From Apoda limacodes (taxonomy: Eukaryota; Arthropoda; Insecta; Lepidoptera; Limacodidae), in NCBI GenBank assembly GCA_946406115.1, contig OX291560.1, positions 8,743,158 through 8,807,157 of the forward strand: 64,000 nt of DNA, in the 5' to 3' direction. Of the stretch, positions 53,507-64,000 are shown one piece after another. The notes beneath the pieces are model-generated. The model was not told the origin of the DNA and made no database searches. It saw only the letters and a list, made by a program, of their open reading frames with translations. A program made the position numbers and the translations under genes. How positions within the stretch are numbered: position 1 is the first letter of the stretch; every line of letters begins with the position of its first letter.

Positions 53507-54515
53507 TGTTAAAATAATTACAAATTCTAGATTTTCTAGAACTTTTTGGTTTAAGACAATTAGTTATTTAACAGTGTTTTTGTACCAAAACTTAAACTAA
53601 TGTACTTAATAATTTATAACTATTTATGATTCAATTAGATTTGTGTGTGTAGTTATTAGAAATTTTAAAGTTATTTATTGCTTACATTCCACACGTGTAT
53701 TTTCGAAAACTTCGTATGTTACATCTTTTAAAAAACTGAGTCTATAATTTTATTAATTAATCAATTAATTAATTTAAATCTACATTAATTCAAACAAAAA
53801 TATGGATAGTTCCATTAATAAGTATTAATAAAAGCATCCCTATTTTTTTCGTTAAAAAGCAATATTATTTGATTAGAACTTACGTCTGTATTTTTAAGTG
53901 AAATTATCAGTGATTTTATAAGTACATAATGTACTTAATTATTATTGGTTGTAGTAAGACTACTTAAGTGCATCTTTACTTTTTATTGACTGTACCGATG
54001 TATCACAATATTTTGATGTACAATGAATGTACTTCTACTTATGTTATTTTACATCACCAATTTAGCTAATTGTTAAGTAGATTTATATTTAGATTAGTAT
54101 ATAATGAACTTAATTATTATTAATTTTGCGTAAGACTACTTTTGAGCATCTATACTTATTATTGACTATACTTATTGATGTATCACAATATTCTAAAGCA
54201 CTATTATGTACTTTTAAATATTTTACTTGACATCACTAATTTAGCTGATTGCTAAGTAGATATTGATAGAATCGAAATAAATATTATGACATATTACTTC
54301 AGTCGTTTTTACATGAGTGCCTGCTATATTTTTCTAAAAACCCTAACCAAGTTGGATATATAGGGAAAGAGTATCGTTGGGATCCTTATCAGTAATAATC
54401 CTCGTTGTGTCTTAAACCATGAGGAACTATGGTACCCGTATAAGAAATATTACACTAGATTCAGCTTTACTTCATCTTTATGTAAAAATTGAGATTGAAT
54501 TCTAAATTATAATAT
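53507..54515. other. AT-rich with internal imperfect duplication
   Basis: Two segments, about 53925-54095 and 54100-54260, resemble each other (TAATGWACTTAATTATTATT, GTATCACAATATT, CATCACYAATTTAGCT), so a unit of about 175 bp is tandemly repeated. No gene is seen. Confidence 0.5.
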
Positions 54516-54650
54516 ACTAGTTTTGCCTGCGGTTCCATCCGCCCTAAATTCGGTTCGGTTTTCAACGGCAACTCCTCAATTATAGAAAAAAAAAAACGAC
54601 TCACACTTGACGTCTTCAAGTAGCCTATGTAGGGTATACATTTTAACGTC
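54516..54650 (+). repeat. CTAGTTTTGCCTGCGG-type repeat
   Basis: It starts ACTAGTTTTGCCTGCGGTTC and contains GGCAACTCCTCAATTATAG, then ACTTGACGTCTTCAAGTAGC. The 3' end is lost. Confidence 0.68.
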
Positions 54651-55177
54651 TGTTAGTTAAATCAGTCAGTCAGTTAGTAAATAGGTCAGTCGAAAAATAT
54701 AAAAATATATAAATGTTTGGTCGTAGGTAAATTAGTGCACTAAAACAATAAAGTAGAAAAAATACTTGAGTAGTGTAGTAAATAAATTCCCAGTAAAATA
54801 GCTGAATGGGCAGTTAGGTAAATAGTTCAAGTTTCAGTGATAATGAAGTAAACAGAATGAGTTACAGACCTGAAATTTGTATGTTTTGTGTAAAATGTTG
54901 ACAACCGAATATTAAATTAGAAATTCAATTAATTATTTTTCAGGGGTTAAAAGGACAAATAATGTAATATTAATAATGTAATATTAATTAATATTAAACT
55001 TTCAAAAGTAAACAAACTCTGGTCCGTTAAAGGAGTGTAACTCAAAAACTAATTGCAAGTGCGAAAGTCATGCGAATCAATAGTTTTATTTTACCTAAAC
55101 TATGTCCCACTGATATCATAATTTTACGAGTACTTTTTAATCGGGTCGCAAACAAACAAAAGATGTGTAGGAAAATA

Positions 55178-55183
55178 TTTATT
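55178..55183 (-). terminator. Taf12 polyadenylation signal AATAAA
   Basis: It lies 52 bp after the Taf12 stop codon on the same strand. Confidence 0.65.
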
Positions 55184-55234
55184 AAATAAAATGAATTTAA
55201 CTTAAATCTTACGAATATAACTTTGACTAAATTA

Positions 55235-55362
55235 CTAATACTTTTTAATAGTCTTTCTGATCAAAGCCATGCGCTGCCTGTGCGCCTCCGTGACGGCGGC
55301 ACGTTTGTATGGTCGTAGTTCATCGTTGCCAAATCCAGGAATCCACATATTCCAATGTCTCT
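55235..55362 (-). CDS. Taf12: Taf12 coding exon 3
   Basis: After the acceptor TATTACAG the exon reads ERHWNMWIPGFGNDELRPYK (with one base from exon 2) and ends RKTIKKY and TAG at 55237-55235. AATAAA on this strand is at 55183-55178. Confidence 0.94.
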
Positions 55363-58300
55363 CTGTAATAGAAAGACCAAGTTGATATTAGACCCGACGC
55401 ACTGCTCGTGCTTCCTTACCGAACGTTAGGTTTTAAAACCAAATGTGTTAAATCGTACGAGAACGGTAAAGCGCTGTTTATTATAAAATTAACGCCTTCG
55501 GGTGCCCTGATTCGATAACCGAATCGCGAAACCCAATGGTCATACCCGACGAGTGTGCTGGCACTTAAAAATAGCATACAGAATGTCTTTCACTCTTTTA
55601 AGTAGGTATACACACACATACAGAAATGTACCAACAAAATCGACACTTACACGATGGCTGGATTGCAGGGAAACGATTAAATTTAATTAATTCTTAAAAA
55701 TAATTAATTGACAATTTTACTTTAACCGTTACAATTCACCGGGTTGCACTGTCCTACAAGTTGTAAATGCTATTGTTGGGTGTTTTGCTAGGCTAAAGGG
55801 GTTGAATCCATTGCTTTCACAGTAAATAAAAAAGCATATTGTGCGAAGCTGACAAAGCATGGCCAGAACAAAACAGTCCTTAATTTGTGTTATTTATGAC
55901 CCAATGTAAGCTACATTAAAGACGGAAGCTCAGTAAAGACAAGGATGACGCAATATATAACTAATTATGCATGAGTAGTGCAGCTGTATTGGAATCAAAA
56001 TCATAAATATGGATACTTTCTGTTTTAGTGCTATTAAAAAATGTTTTTGTAAAGGTTTAAATAACTATTACGACTAGGCTTTACCCAATTTTTAAGTAAT
56101 TATAGCAAGTGGAACTTGCAATTACGCTATTATCTAAAATTATATTATTACAAATTCTGTGCGATATCTACATAGTAAAAAAATACTTTTTAAATTAATT
56201 TATTTTATTAGCTACCTACATAATATTCAAAACACCAGGTACTTCAGATTTATTGTATTTTACATTAATAACCTCATTTTATGAACATTTAGCGGCTTGT
56301 CAATTGTAACTAACCATAACCAGTCATTTTCGGCTGGTAATTGTTAACGTTAAAGTATGATGTAATTTAACAATTGTCAGATAGTACACTCCATTTTTAA
56401 ATAACAGAGTATTTGCCGTGCCGTCAGCCTTTTGTTATCATTAAAGTTAGTTGGTGCAAACCAGCCTTAACTATAAGCAGAGTAAGTTTTCTTTTGAACG
56501 TCATGTCCCGTCAAGGATAATAGAGCGAGATAGCGCTAGATTTCTCTTAACCTGTCACACTTACGCACAGCTGTAATTCTTTCTAACAGCATCCAGCCAG
56601 ATGCAAGGAATTACAGCGTAAGTGTGACAGGTTACAAGTTTATAAAATATTTGTTTTGTTGGGAAGCAGACTATCATAGCAAAGTGTGGTTTGAAATATA
56701 TAGTTAACTACTAGCTTACGCACAGTCGGAATTAGTTGATACCGCATAAGGGAGTAGCCACGTAGTAGTGTGTATGGGAACTTGTAAGAATATAGTTTTT
56801 ACTTTGATTATAGTACGAAATTTTTCTAGAGGTCCGGTAACACCCACTTAGCATTCAGTAATAGTTATTCCTGCGGGAACTGTTTAATATTCCGGGATAA
56901 AAAGTAGTCGTCCTTTGTTTCTTTAACTATCTCTGTGCCAAATTCAAACTCATCCATCTCATTGGATGCTCCGTTGCACCAAACAATATTCACTTTTGCA
57001 TAAACAATATTAAGTAGGTATGGAATTAATGCTTGCGACTTTGAATATGAGTGTCCAGGTTTTTTTTTTCAGGAATAAAATGCTCTTTAGTAGGCTATGA
57101 TTATAAGACTTACATACCTAAATGTAGTTGAACATCTTTTAGCTCCACTGTAGGAGCGTGTCTGTGTTTAGCCAGAGAACAGGCAGCATTAAGGGTTGTG
57201 TCAATAAAGTCATCGGCTAGTTGAAGTAACATTTCTTCCACTTCCTCATCCAGTTGAACTGTTGGGTCCACCTCCCGGACCAATTCTTGCAATCGAGGTC
57301 TGCTAAGAAGCTACACAATTAATAAAACAAATGTTACATATCTACACTAACAGAACAGTAACAGAATAGACTGCAGCTGTGGAAGTTGGTATGTGGGCCA
57401 AACAAAACTGACAATAGCTGAAAGCGAGAAAGAACACATAACTGCAGTCAAAAATTGACAAACAAACAAATCAGCCATCGTAGACCATCACATTACCTAC
57501 CCTACCATGCCATTTGATACTAGATTTTGCCAGAGACTCTGCACACCCTAAATTCGGTTATTGGCGTTGAACCCCTAAATTACCTCCTTAATAATACTTA
57601 TGCAGTTTGCTATAGCAAGCTATAGTTTGTTTAACCCTCCGTGTGCTAAGGTAGAGTGCGACATACCCCAGTCCTTAAAAAAGCGCAATAATTTTAATTT
57701 TGAGAAAGTGCCAAAGTTCGACTTTTTAGTAGATGGAATAGTTAAGTTGCAGCTCCGATCAGCGTTGCTACGTCAGTCTGACTGCAACCATCAAGTGAGC
57801 TACACGGCTTTAAAGTGCGTGTGGGTATCACAAGATTCCGGGGACATTTAATCATTCAGAGACATACAAACAATGAAGTTGATGCTGAAACAACAATTTA
57901 CTACTTTCAAAGCTATGCCAGTCTAGAAAAATATTATACTGGCACAGATAGGACAACAAAAAGACAAAAAGAACCATATAGGAGCAATGTTCGCTGCAGA
58001 TCAGAAAATATTATTGCCATTAGCCTGGTGTAAAAAACAACTGCGAGAGATAAGAGGTCACTTCTTCAATGTTTGCAACATTTTATTTCTAACTCAGACT
58101 CTACACCTGATGTCTGAGAAGTAAATAAAATGTATTTCTTTTTGTTGGCATTCAAAACTGTGGTGAATTGAACACTGATGATCTCAATTAAAATATATCA
58201 TTCCTATGTTCAATTCAAGTTTTATTATAAGAAAATATATTATAGTTTGATAATTTAAAATGATTAGTATATGAGAAAACCATCATCAAAGTTACAATGA

Positions 58301-59744
58301 TTACAGAAGTTATTTTTTTTGATATTTTATAATAAAAATGTTTTTAAATACTTGTTACTCAGAGTTTCACTTAAACCTAATGAATATGTATTTATAATAA
58401 CAAATATTTAATTCCGCCAATAAACAAATATATGGTAATTTTATTACTTTTATATAGTAGGGATTTTTATTCCGAAGTCCGTAAATCAAAAAACTGCTAC
58501 CTTATGTTTAATTAGTTTGACTAACTTTGTGGCCGCCTATCTTGATGTTTAAGGGTTACTGTCCATATGTCCTAACGCCAGAAGAGGCCTAGCTTGCACA
58601 GAGGGAATATTTACTTTAAGAGATATCAAAGAAAAAGGGGATAGATGAGAAATTAACCAAAAGTTATGTCGTAGTCACTGTGACATCACCGCCAGCTGTC
58701 ACAAGCAAAATCCGAATCAAACCGGTCATACCCAGCAAAAAGTAAAAGCTGTATATATGTATATGAAAAGTATGCACCTGATGCACTGTCCTATCACTTT
58801 GTTGTCCTTGCGGATGAGATGTTCAATATAATATAAAACATGGGACAACCTGGTACATGGAGGGTTAAGCTCTGTTATAGTTGTTCCCCTGGGAGGAATT
58901 TTTGGGATTAAAAGTAACTTGTGTCCTATTCCCGGTACTAACCTATATGTGTGCCAAGTTTTATTCCGATTCATCCAGTGGTTGAAGCGTGATTGAGAAT
59001 CAAACATCCATCCATAGACATACTTTCACATTAATAATAGTAGGATTGATGGATCCAAAGCTTCAATGATTCTCACCTAATACCATTAATTAAATTTCTA
59101 AACAAAGGAAAACACAGTGTTTGGAATGGGAAGGGGAGATTTGATAATGGAGTCTGTTGTGTGTCTGTGGCCATTCATTCTGATGTACAATGGATTTGTG
59201 GTGTCACCAATGTAGTATGATATACAGTATAAACATTTTACATGTAGTGTGCATTTGAGCATGGTATGATTCCTGAGAATTGTGTAAATTAGCAAGACAA
59301 TGTGTTATTAATGATTGGGCAGGTTTTGCATCGAGCTCTGTTATAAGGTAATGTGCCTAAAGAAAGCAAATTTTTGTCAATAATTTTGTACGAAAAACAT
59401 CGATTCGAATTCATTTGACTTTAAGGGGATGCTTATTTACCGATAAGATATTTTTTATACAAAATAGCTTGTGCACAACAAGTAAATATTTACCCCAAAT
59501 AAAATATTCAGAAGTGAATACTTACTTGTGTTGTCTGGTCACCAGCTCCACTCTGATTGATTTTCGTACCTGCTGGTTGAGATTGAGTACCCATTGGACT
59601 ATGCTGCGAAGGTGAACCTTGAATAGAATTGGTTTGCAACTGCGGGCTTTGCAGAGGATTATTTACATACTGAATGGCACCTTGAGCGTTAATAGCTCCA
59701 ATCGAAGGCATGTTAGGAGATTGGCCTATAGAATTATTAGACAT
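55235..59744 (-). CDS. Taf12: Transcription initiation factor TFIID subunit 12
   Basis: Three coding exons, 59744-59526, 57310-57118 and 55362-55235, join in phase to 540 nt (179 aa plus stop). Residues 1-73 are Asn/Gln/Ser/Pro-rich and disordered. From residue 74 comes the conserved LLSRPRLQELVREVDP, then the histone fold (QLDEEVEEMLLQLADDFID, NAACSLAKHR, VELKDVQLHL) and HWNMWIPGFG, which closes TAF12 orthologues. TAF12 pairs with TAF4 through this fold in TFIID and also sits in SAGA, so it acts in RNA polymerase II initiation in the nucleus. The length is close to that of other animal TAF12 proteins. The retroposon copy at 59853 lies 109 bp upstream of the ATG. Confidence 0.95.
55363..57117 (-). 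other. Taf12 intron 2
   Basis: AT-rich intron with the hairpin MITE at 56548-56634 and, near 56712-57000, pieces of a common lepidopteran repeat (TTAGTTGATACC, TCCGGGATAAAAAGTAG). No exon candidates were seen. Confidence 0.6.
56548..56634. mobile_element. 87-bp hairpin MITE
   Basis: TAACCTGTCACACTTACGCA and the following CAGCTGTAATT are repeated in inverse by AATTACAGCGTAAGTGTGAC and AGGTTA, with a loop of about 27 bp. A TA at each end fits a Tc1/mariner-type duplication. Confidence 0.75.
57118..57310 (-). CDS. Taf12: Taf12 coding exon 2 (histone fold)
   Basis: The acceptor TTAATTGTGTAG precedes LLSRPRLQELVREVDP. 193 nt carry the histone-fold helices and end VQLHL plus one base at a donor GTATGTAAG. 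Confidence 0.94.
57370..57490 (+). pseudogene. Penelope-like GIY-YIG domain relic
   Basis: A plus frame reads IDCSCGSWYVGQTKLTIAE and, after an in-frame stop, TNKSAIVDHH. The Cys-x-Cys, YVGQT and final SAxxDH text follow the GIY-YIG endonuclease of Penelope-like retroelements. It lies antisense in Taf12 intron 1. Confidence 0.68.
57518..57600 (+). repeat. CTAGATTTTGCC-type repeat, short
   Basis: It begins ACTAGATTTTGCC and includes CCTAAATTCGGTTATTGGCG, as in the other copies of the family. Confidence 0.6.
58870..59045 (+). repeat. Lepidopteran repeat ending ATAATAGTAGGATTG
   Basis: It has GTTGTTCCCCTGGGAGGA, GTGCCAAGTTTTATTCCGAT, TCATCCAGTGGTTGAAGCGT and the end ACTTTCACATTAATAATAGT, the typical last module of the CTAGYTTTTGCC group. 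Confidence 0.65.
59098..59300 (-). pseudogene. GIY-YIG domain relic (Penelope-like or related)
   Basis: A minus frame reads KCLYCISYYIGDTTNPLYIR and MNGHRHTTDSI. The C-x2-C, YYIG-x-T-x2-PL-x2-R and GHRH text matches GIY-YIG endonucleases carried by Penelope-like elements. It is in Taf12 intron 1, in the opposite orientation to 57370-57490 and of a different family. Confidence 0.6.
59526..59744 (-). CDS. Taf12: Taf12 coding exon 1
   Basis: The ATG is at 59744-59742 (MSNNSIGQSPNMPSIGA). A frame opening five codons earlier uses TTG and is not taken. The exon ends GDQTTQ at a donor GTAAGTATTC. 73 codons, phase 0. Confidence 0.93.
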
Positions 59745-59852
59745 TATGCAGTAATACAATGCTCGGAACGAAAATAATTATATATATTTACACAAACCAA
59801 ATACTAAAATTATGTTAGTTTTCTAGTTGTGGGTTTATTGTAGTCTTTGGTT

Positions 59853-60201
59853 TTTTTTTTTTTTAATATTATAATGGGCTCGCACGGTCTTAGCAGACCA
59901 TTTATGCATTTGCCAGAGTCAAAGTCAATTATATTATATCGTATCGTGGCGCGGGCGTTACCGCGCGTCCTCGTTTTCAAGTCCCAAGATTGGGCGGAAG
60001 ATTTGGTGTGGATCCTCAGACATTGCGCGTCATGTCCTGCTTATTTCTTCATAATTCACTATTCATGAGCCTTCGCTGCACAATTCTTAACACGCTTTCG
60101 TAAAACTTTGCTGAAATATATACATCGAAAGTCACTAAATGAATTTAGAAAAATTAAACAGAAAAAAACACCACTCCTTATTAAGATTCGCGCTAAAACT
60201 C
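59853..60201 (-). mobile_element. Unnamed retroposon, copy 2
   Basis: On the minus strand the element starts GAGTTTTAGCGCGAATC at 60201 and ends in an A run at 59853. A 12-bp direct repeat, AACCAAAGACTA as read on that strand, flanks it (60213-60202 and 59852-59841). It matches copy 1 (11800-12193), best in the middle. It ends 109 bp before the Taf12 ATG and has the same orientation as Taf12. Confidence 0.82.
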
Positions 60202-60213
60202 TAGTCTTTGGTT

Positions 60214-60404
60214 AGCCAGGTGAGCCAGGGTCAGCTTACATTCTTTTTTCTGTAGCTTAAATCAGTGTGGCAACTGTGGCCAGCAAACTTTTTACAAACC
60301 CACTAGATGCTGTTCCTAAAACCGGGAGTTTTTAACGTATAATATGAAACCACTAGAAAAACCACTAAATTATGAATTTGTATGAAAAACAAAGGAATAT
60401 TGAG
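60214..60404. other. Sequence upstream of the retroposon, no feature
   Basis: No frame or repeat is recognised. If the retroposon landed in the Taf12 promoter, part of the original promoter should lie here. Confidence 0.3.
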
Positions 60405-60734
60405 TCAATATTCAATGATAGTAAATTTTGTAAAAACAAGAAAACAAAAGGAATTATGAAAAAATAATTTATTTTGCAATAAAATGTAGTACAAAATTGC
60501 CAGCCACTTTAGAATCATCTTCTGAATAATACGTCTCGTGCAGCATGAGATGTATTTTTTTTTCAGAAGATGACGTACAGCTATCGTTTTCAGTCGCAAA
60601 GTATAAGTTTTATTGGTACAAATTTTAAGCACTGATTCAGGAAGAGTATAGTTGTTACAACATTTTCCTGCAAGTGTCAATCCTGCGCGAAAACTTAAAA
60701 TTGATGATATTAGCGGGAATTTCGTGCGATTCAT
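60405..60734 (-). CDS. Possible small gene, uncertain frame
   Basis: An ATG at 60734 opens 109 codons (MNRTKFPLISSILSFRAGLT) that end in hydrophobic text. A second frame over 60610-60470 reads TENDSCTSSSEKKIHLMLHE and ends VAGNFVLHFIAK, with AATAAA overlapping its TAA. The second frame looks more like protein, which would imply an intron or a frameshift. I do not recognise either. Confidence 0.3.
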   Translation of the reverse strand: MNRTKFPLISSILSFRAGLTLAGKCCNNYTLPESVLKICTNKTYTLRLKTIAVRHLLKKKYISCCTRRIIQKMILKWLAILYYILLQNKLFFHNSFCFLVFTKFTIIEY

Positions 60735-61184
60735 TCATTTTTTTCTTGCCTAGATGTAGATGTCTGTCCTAGAGTGCGAACAACGCCCATATTCGACCAA
60801 ATTACGTAACAACCACGGGTCGACGACGTGGTCTAAAATAATCCAACTTAAACCAACTCGCTACAAACAACCACTGCTCAAAGCATCGTTTTTCTTTTTT
60901 TTTAGTTGTTTTATCTGTCACTGTCAAATATTAGCGCGTAAATAAATACTTGAATTTTGTTGTATTTTATATTCATTAAATTAGTTGTAAAATTATTTCA
61001 TCTTCAGAAAACCTTAGAACAAGCAGAAATCTACAGTTTATTATTATTATTTCCGCTTTGCGGCCTTTATTGTGCTTTAAAGGCACAGTATTTCGCCAAT
61101 GTCAACGTAGTGAGAGAATCACTGTATATAATTGATCGGTTTCTTAAATTATCTAAGACCAGAATTGTTTTCTTCTAAATTGAG

Positions 61185-61930
61185 GTTCTATATTTATTGC
61201 CACCTCCTAAAACAAAGGATCCACGTCACACACACACAACAACAATTGGAAAAGGGCATTTATTAGGGGAGAGACAAATATATATTCATAAACAACTAAC
61301 TACTACAGTTTAATGTTAAATGTTTTGATATATTTTGTTAGGAGATGTATAAATGGCGTATTTACAAGGGATAACAAGAATTGCATATTTACAGTGCGTG
61401 GGATTTTGGTTGGAAGGATATCATACAAGGAAACTGGGAACTTAGGGCAGCTAAAAAATATATGGTCAGGGGAGCCTTCATCCAAAACACATTCACAAAG
61501 AGAGGAGTCTTTAATTCTAAGTTTTGTTAAGAAAACTGGGGTACACACATGGTCCAACCTCAGACGACATATGGTAGAAGTGACAGATTTATCACTGTTT
61601 CGTGAATGAAAAAACCATGGTTTTGATGGAATAGATGTTTGGATTTGACCATAATATTTTCCTTTTGTTGCTCTCGACTGTCTCCATAAAGTGTTCCAGT
61701 CTGTTGCAAGTTGTCTTTTTGCAAGGCATTGCAAGTCTAGGGAGAAGATTTTGTAGTGGGTCGAAAGTCCTGTATGAGCAGCTTCTTTAGCCCATTGGTC
61801 AGCCATCTCATTACCTTCCACACCACTGTGACCAGGAACCCAGGCAAGAACCATCTCAATAAAATAAAATACCTTGGATATGACATCAACTGTCACTGCC
61901 AAATTTCAACTATGGGTTCAGATGTTTAAC
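61185..61930 (-). mobile_element. Non-LTR element 3' end with RNase H domain
   Basis: The minus frame 61902-61303 (199 codons) reads VLAWVPGHSGVEGNEMADQW, the end of an RNase H domain (His and the last Asp present), and CRLRLDHVCTPVFLTKL, LCECVLDEGSPDHIFFSCPK, the Cys/His motif common after it. The 5' part is truncated near 61930. RNase H at the end of ORF2 fits the I, R1 or Loa groups. The 3' UTR runs to about 61185. Confidence 0.85.
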
Positions 61931-62600
61931 TACAACAAAAACCAACTTAATACGTGGTATTTTGTGGTCTTTTGCTGGACCGTAGCCTTTGTCTGTAGCA
62001 AGCTACGGGAGTAAGTTAACGATGACAATAATCATAATCATGTCGCCAACATATCATTTTTATTTTCCCTATAAGTGATGACTAACTATACATACCGAGT
62101 GCATTTTTTTTTATTTAACAAAATTTTTCTTTGTCTTTGAAAACTATTAACCTAAAAATTGCCCACTAAAAATCCACTAGCCACCAGATACAAATTTTGC
62201 CCACCAGCAGGGGGTCCGAAACCACCAGATCCAGTGGCGGAACCATTAAATTGGCAACGCTGGCTTTAATTGAGTCTGTAGACTCCAATATTTAACAATG
62301 TCAGTTGACACAAAAAGAATTTAGAAAGATGCTGGTGAACAGTTTCTATTAATATGCATATTGAGTTTACTCAGTCTATTTAATTACTAATTACAAACAC
62401 AAAAAACTACTACGTAACTAAAAACAACATAGGATTACATACATATTTATAAATATCAATACAATTCATAGACACAAAGATATTTTTTTCTCCTACCGGC
62501 ACAAAGTGAACATGTTGGTGTGTGTCATTAATTCAAGAAAAGTCTTTGCTTGTGAATTCCAGAAAACATATTCTCAAGAACCACCCCTGCAATCTTACAA
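61931..62600. other. No recognisable gene
   Basis: AT-rich sequence. CCACTAGCCACCAGATACAA near 62177 and CCACCAGATCCAGTGGCGG near 62222 look repetitive but have no partner in the window. Confidence 0.35.
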
Positions 62601-63480
62601 CATCATAAATACCTCGAACCAAATATTCCTTAGAAGAGATACAATTCACGGCTCAGGATGTACTTAAAATCTTTAAACAGTCGAATACACATTCTGTAGC
62701 AGGTCCTGATAATATCACAATATCACTACTACTCTAAAAATGTACAGAGATCTTAGCCCCGATTCTAGCTAGTGTAATGACCACATCTTTTAATACTGGA
62801 ATGTTGCATAATGAATGGAAACATGCAGTGGTAACACCAGTTTTTAAAAAGGCTGACAAATTAAACGCAGGCATCAGTGTAACAAGTATACCACGCAAAA
62901 GCCAAGAACGCCTAATTTGCAAACAATTGAAAAAGTTCATCGATGCAGAAAACATAATTCCACAGCAGCAACATGGATTCGTGGAAAAGTACTATACTGT
63001 TACCAACTTGCTATCCTGCGACAACAAATGGGCTTGTGATTTTGACACCGGTAGCCCAATTGTCATTATTTACCTAGATTTTAAGCGAGAATATGACAAA
63101 GTACCCCTTAAACGACTACTCTTGAAGCTTAAACAGCTTGGCATCCGTGGAAAATTGATATCATGGATAAAAGAATATCTCTCTGGTAGAACGTTTCAGG
63201 TTCGAGTGGGTAATGAACCCTCTAATCCCAAATTTGGAGCCCCTATTTTGCCAAGGACATAAATATGCTATAGAGTGTGCATCGAAAAGCTACCAAAATA
63301 CCTTACTGCTTAAAGAAGATGCCATATGAAGGAAGACTCAAGATTTAAAACTACCAACTCTACAAGACCGGCGTAGACGAGGTGATCTCATCGAAACGTA
63401 CAAAATCCTTTAAGGCAAATACAATTGCTCAAACCTACTCGCTATCATGAAGCCAAGTGATACTACTCGTGCGCGACGTT
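62600..63480 (+). pseudogene. Reverse transcriptase relic with internal deletion
   Basis: Text in order: AQDVLKIFKQSNTHSVAGPD, LAPILASVMTTSFNTGML, then an open frame (62777-63262) with VTPVFKKADKLNAG, IPQQQHGFVEKYYTV and IYLDFKREYDKVPLKRLLLK (palm A; first Asp kept, Ala-Phe replaced). At about 63250 it jumps to PYEGRLKI and LPTLQDRRRRGDLIETYKIL, the C-terminal end, so the ADD palm is deleted. Confidence 0.8.
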
Positions 63481-63539
63481 AAAATAATGCGCAGCTAGAT
63501 CCTGGGAGGTCCAAGACCAATGTTTATTATCACTCTCTT

Positions 63540-64000
63540 AATAATAGAGTCATGACGTTGTAAAACAAACTGCGATCGACTTGACAGATCGTTCTAAGTC
63601 AAATGTGTATAAGCTATAGAGAAGAGGGCTGAGAACCGATCCTTGTGGGAAGCCTTTCCTGACATATCTTAGTGGAAGAAGAGATCCCTGAAAACAAATA
63701 TGGATATTTCTCTGCATAAGAAAATTTGAAATAAATTGAATGATTTTCTGGGACATTTAGCTGTAGTAATATTTGTTTGAGAACTGGTAAAAGAACAATA
63801 TCATAAGTTGAGGAGATATCCAAACTAGGAATTTATTCTTAGAAAGAGATACGAATGTTTGTTGTGAGAATACTAAGACCGTCGACTGTGACTTTTCCTT
63901 TTCTGAAGCCAAACTGTAAATTAGCTAAACTCCCATTATTTCCATTTCCATAAACCATTCAAGTCTATTCTCGACCATATGTTCCATGATTTTGGCCAAT
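63540..64000 (-). pseudogene. Jockey-type reverse transcriptase relic, reaching the window end
   Basis: From 64000 downward: LAKIMEHMVENRLEWFMEM, a FGFRKGKVTVDGLSILT stretch across frame breaks, FSYAEKYPYLFSG, and VRKGFPQGSVLSPLLYSLYT followed by CFTTS. These are RT motifs 2 to 4; the ADD motif would follow but is degraded. The left end meets the opposite-strand relic at about 63540. Confidence 0.78.

Noticed and set aside
57600..58033. Two plus-strand ORFs in Taf12 intron 1
   Set aside because: They show no domain, no Kozak or splice support and lie among repeat fragments.
59742..59759. Earlier Taf12 start giving five extra residues
   Set aside because: That frame begins with TTG, not ATG. 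The first ATG is at 59744.
1..64000. CRISPR arrays, bacterial operons or rRNA genes
   Set aside because: No regularly spaced repeats, no compact gene clusters and no rRNA-like segments were seen; the DNA is clearly eukaryotic.

Overview
The window is insect nuclear DNA, most likely from a butterfly or moth (Lepidoptera). It is AT-rich, the genes are split by introns with GT/AG boundaries, and more than half of the readable content is transposon debris of types familiar from lepidopteran genomes: CR1, jockey and RTE type non-LTR elements, a mag-type Ty3/gypsy fragment, a tRNA-headed SINE, and repeats built on CTAGYTTTTGCCYGCGG or CCGGCCAAGTGCGAG. I cannot name the species.

Host genes. (1) Taf12, the TFIID histone-fold subunit, lies on the minus strand at 55235-59744 in three coding exons whose phases agree (179 aa). 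(2) A plus-strand gene that I do not recognise starts at 12311. Its first three coding exons are well supported and two further exons, at 25980 and 50632, fit in phase, giving about 303 aa over 38 kb. (3) A minus-strand open frame at 30336-31598 inside that gene's last intron encodes a charged Ser/Thr-rich protein tail with TQT motifs. It may be the last exon of a larger gene or a damaged copy of one. Nothing suggests an operon or a shared pathway. The rest is mobile DNA between and inside these genes.

Layout. 1-1319: 3' part of a jockey-type element (family A) whose poly(A) abuts a truncated mag-type gag-pol on the minus strand (1321-3314). 3330-8057: a nearly full-length but dead CR1-type element. 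8057-11070: two copies of another non-LTR element (family C), an unidentified minus-strand ORF cut by a hAT-like MITE with a perfect 8-bp target duplication, and a GC-rich fragment. 11550-12205: a Harbinger-like MITE and copy 1 of an unnamed retroposon. 12311-50730: the unknown gene, whose introns hold an RTE element (14850-16620), RT relics, several MITEs, a 238-bp palindrome, a TTAA-flanked inverted-repeat element carrying a non-LTR element (31852-33966), SINEs, and a decayed P-element-like THAP transposon (42288-47850). 52370-53498: a hAT-like non-autonomous element. 55235-59744: Taf12, with two Penelope-like GIY-YIG relics in its first intron. 59853-60201: copy 2 of the unnamed retroposon. 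61185-64000: more non-LTR fragments.

The least expected pattern is the unnamed retroposon. Both copies have a 12-bp target-site duplication, both lie in the same orientation as the gene they precede, and both end about 110-120 bp before a start codon (the unknown gene and Taf12).
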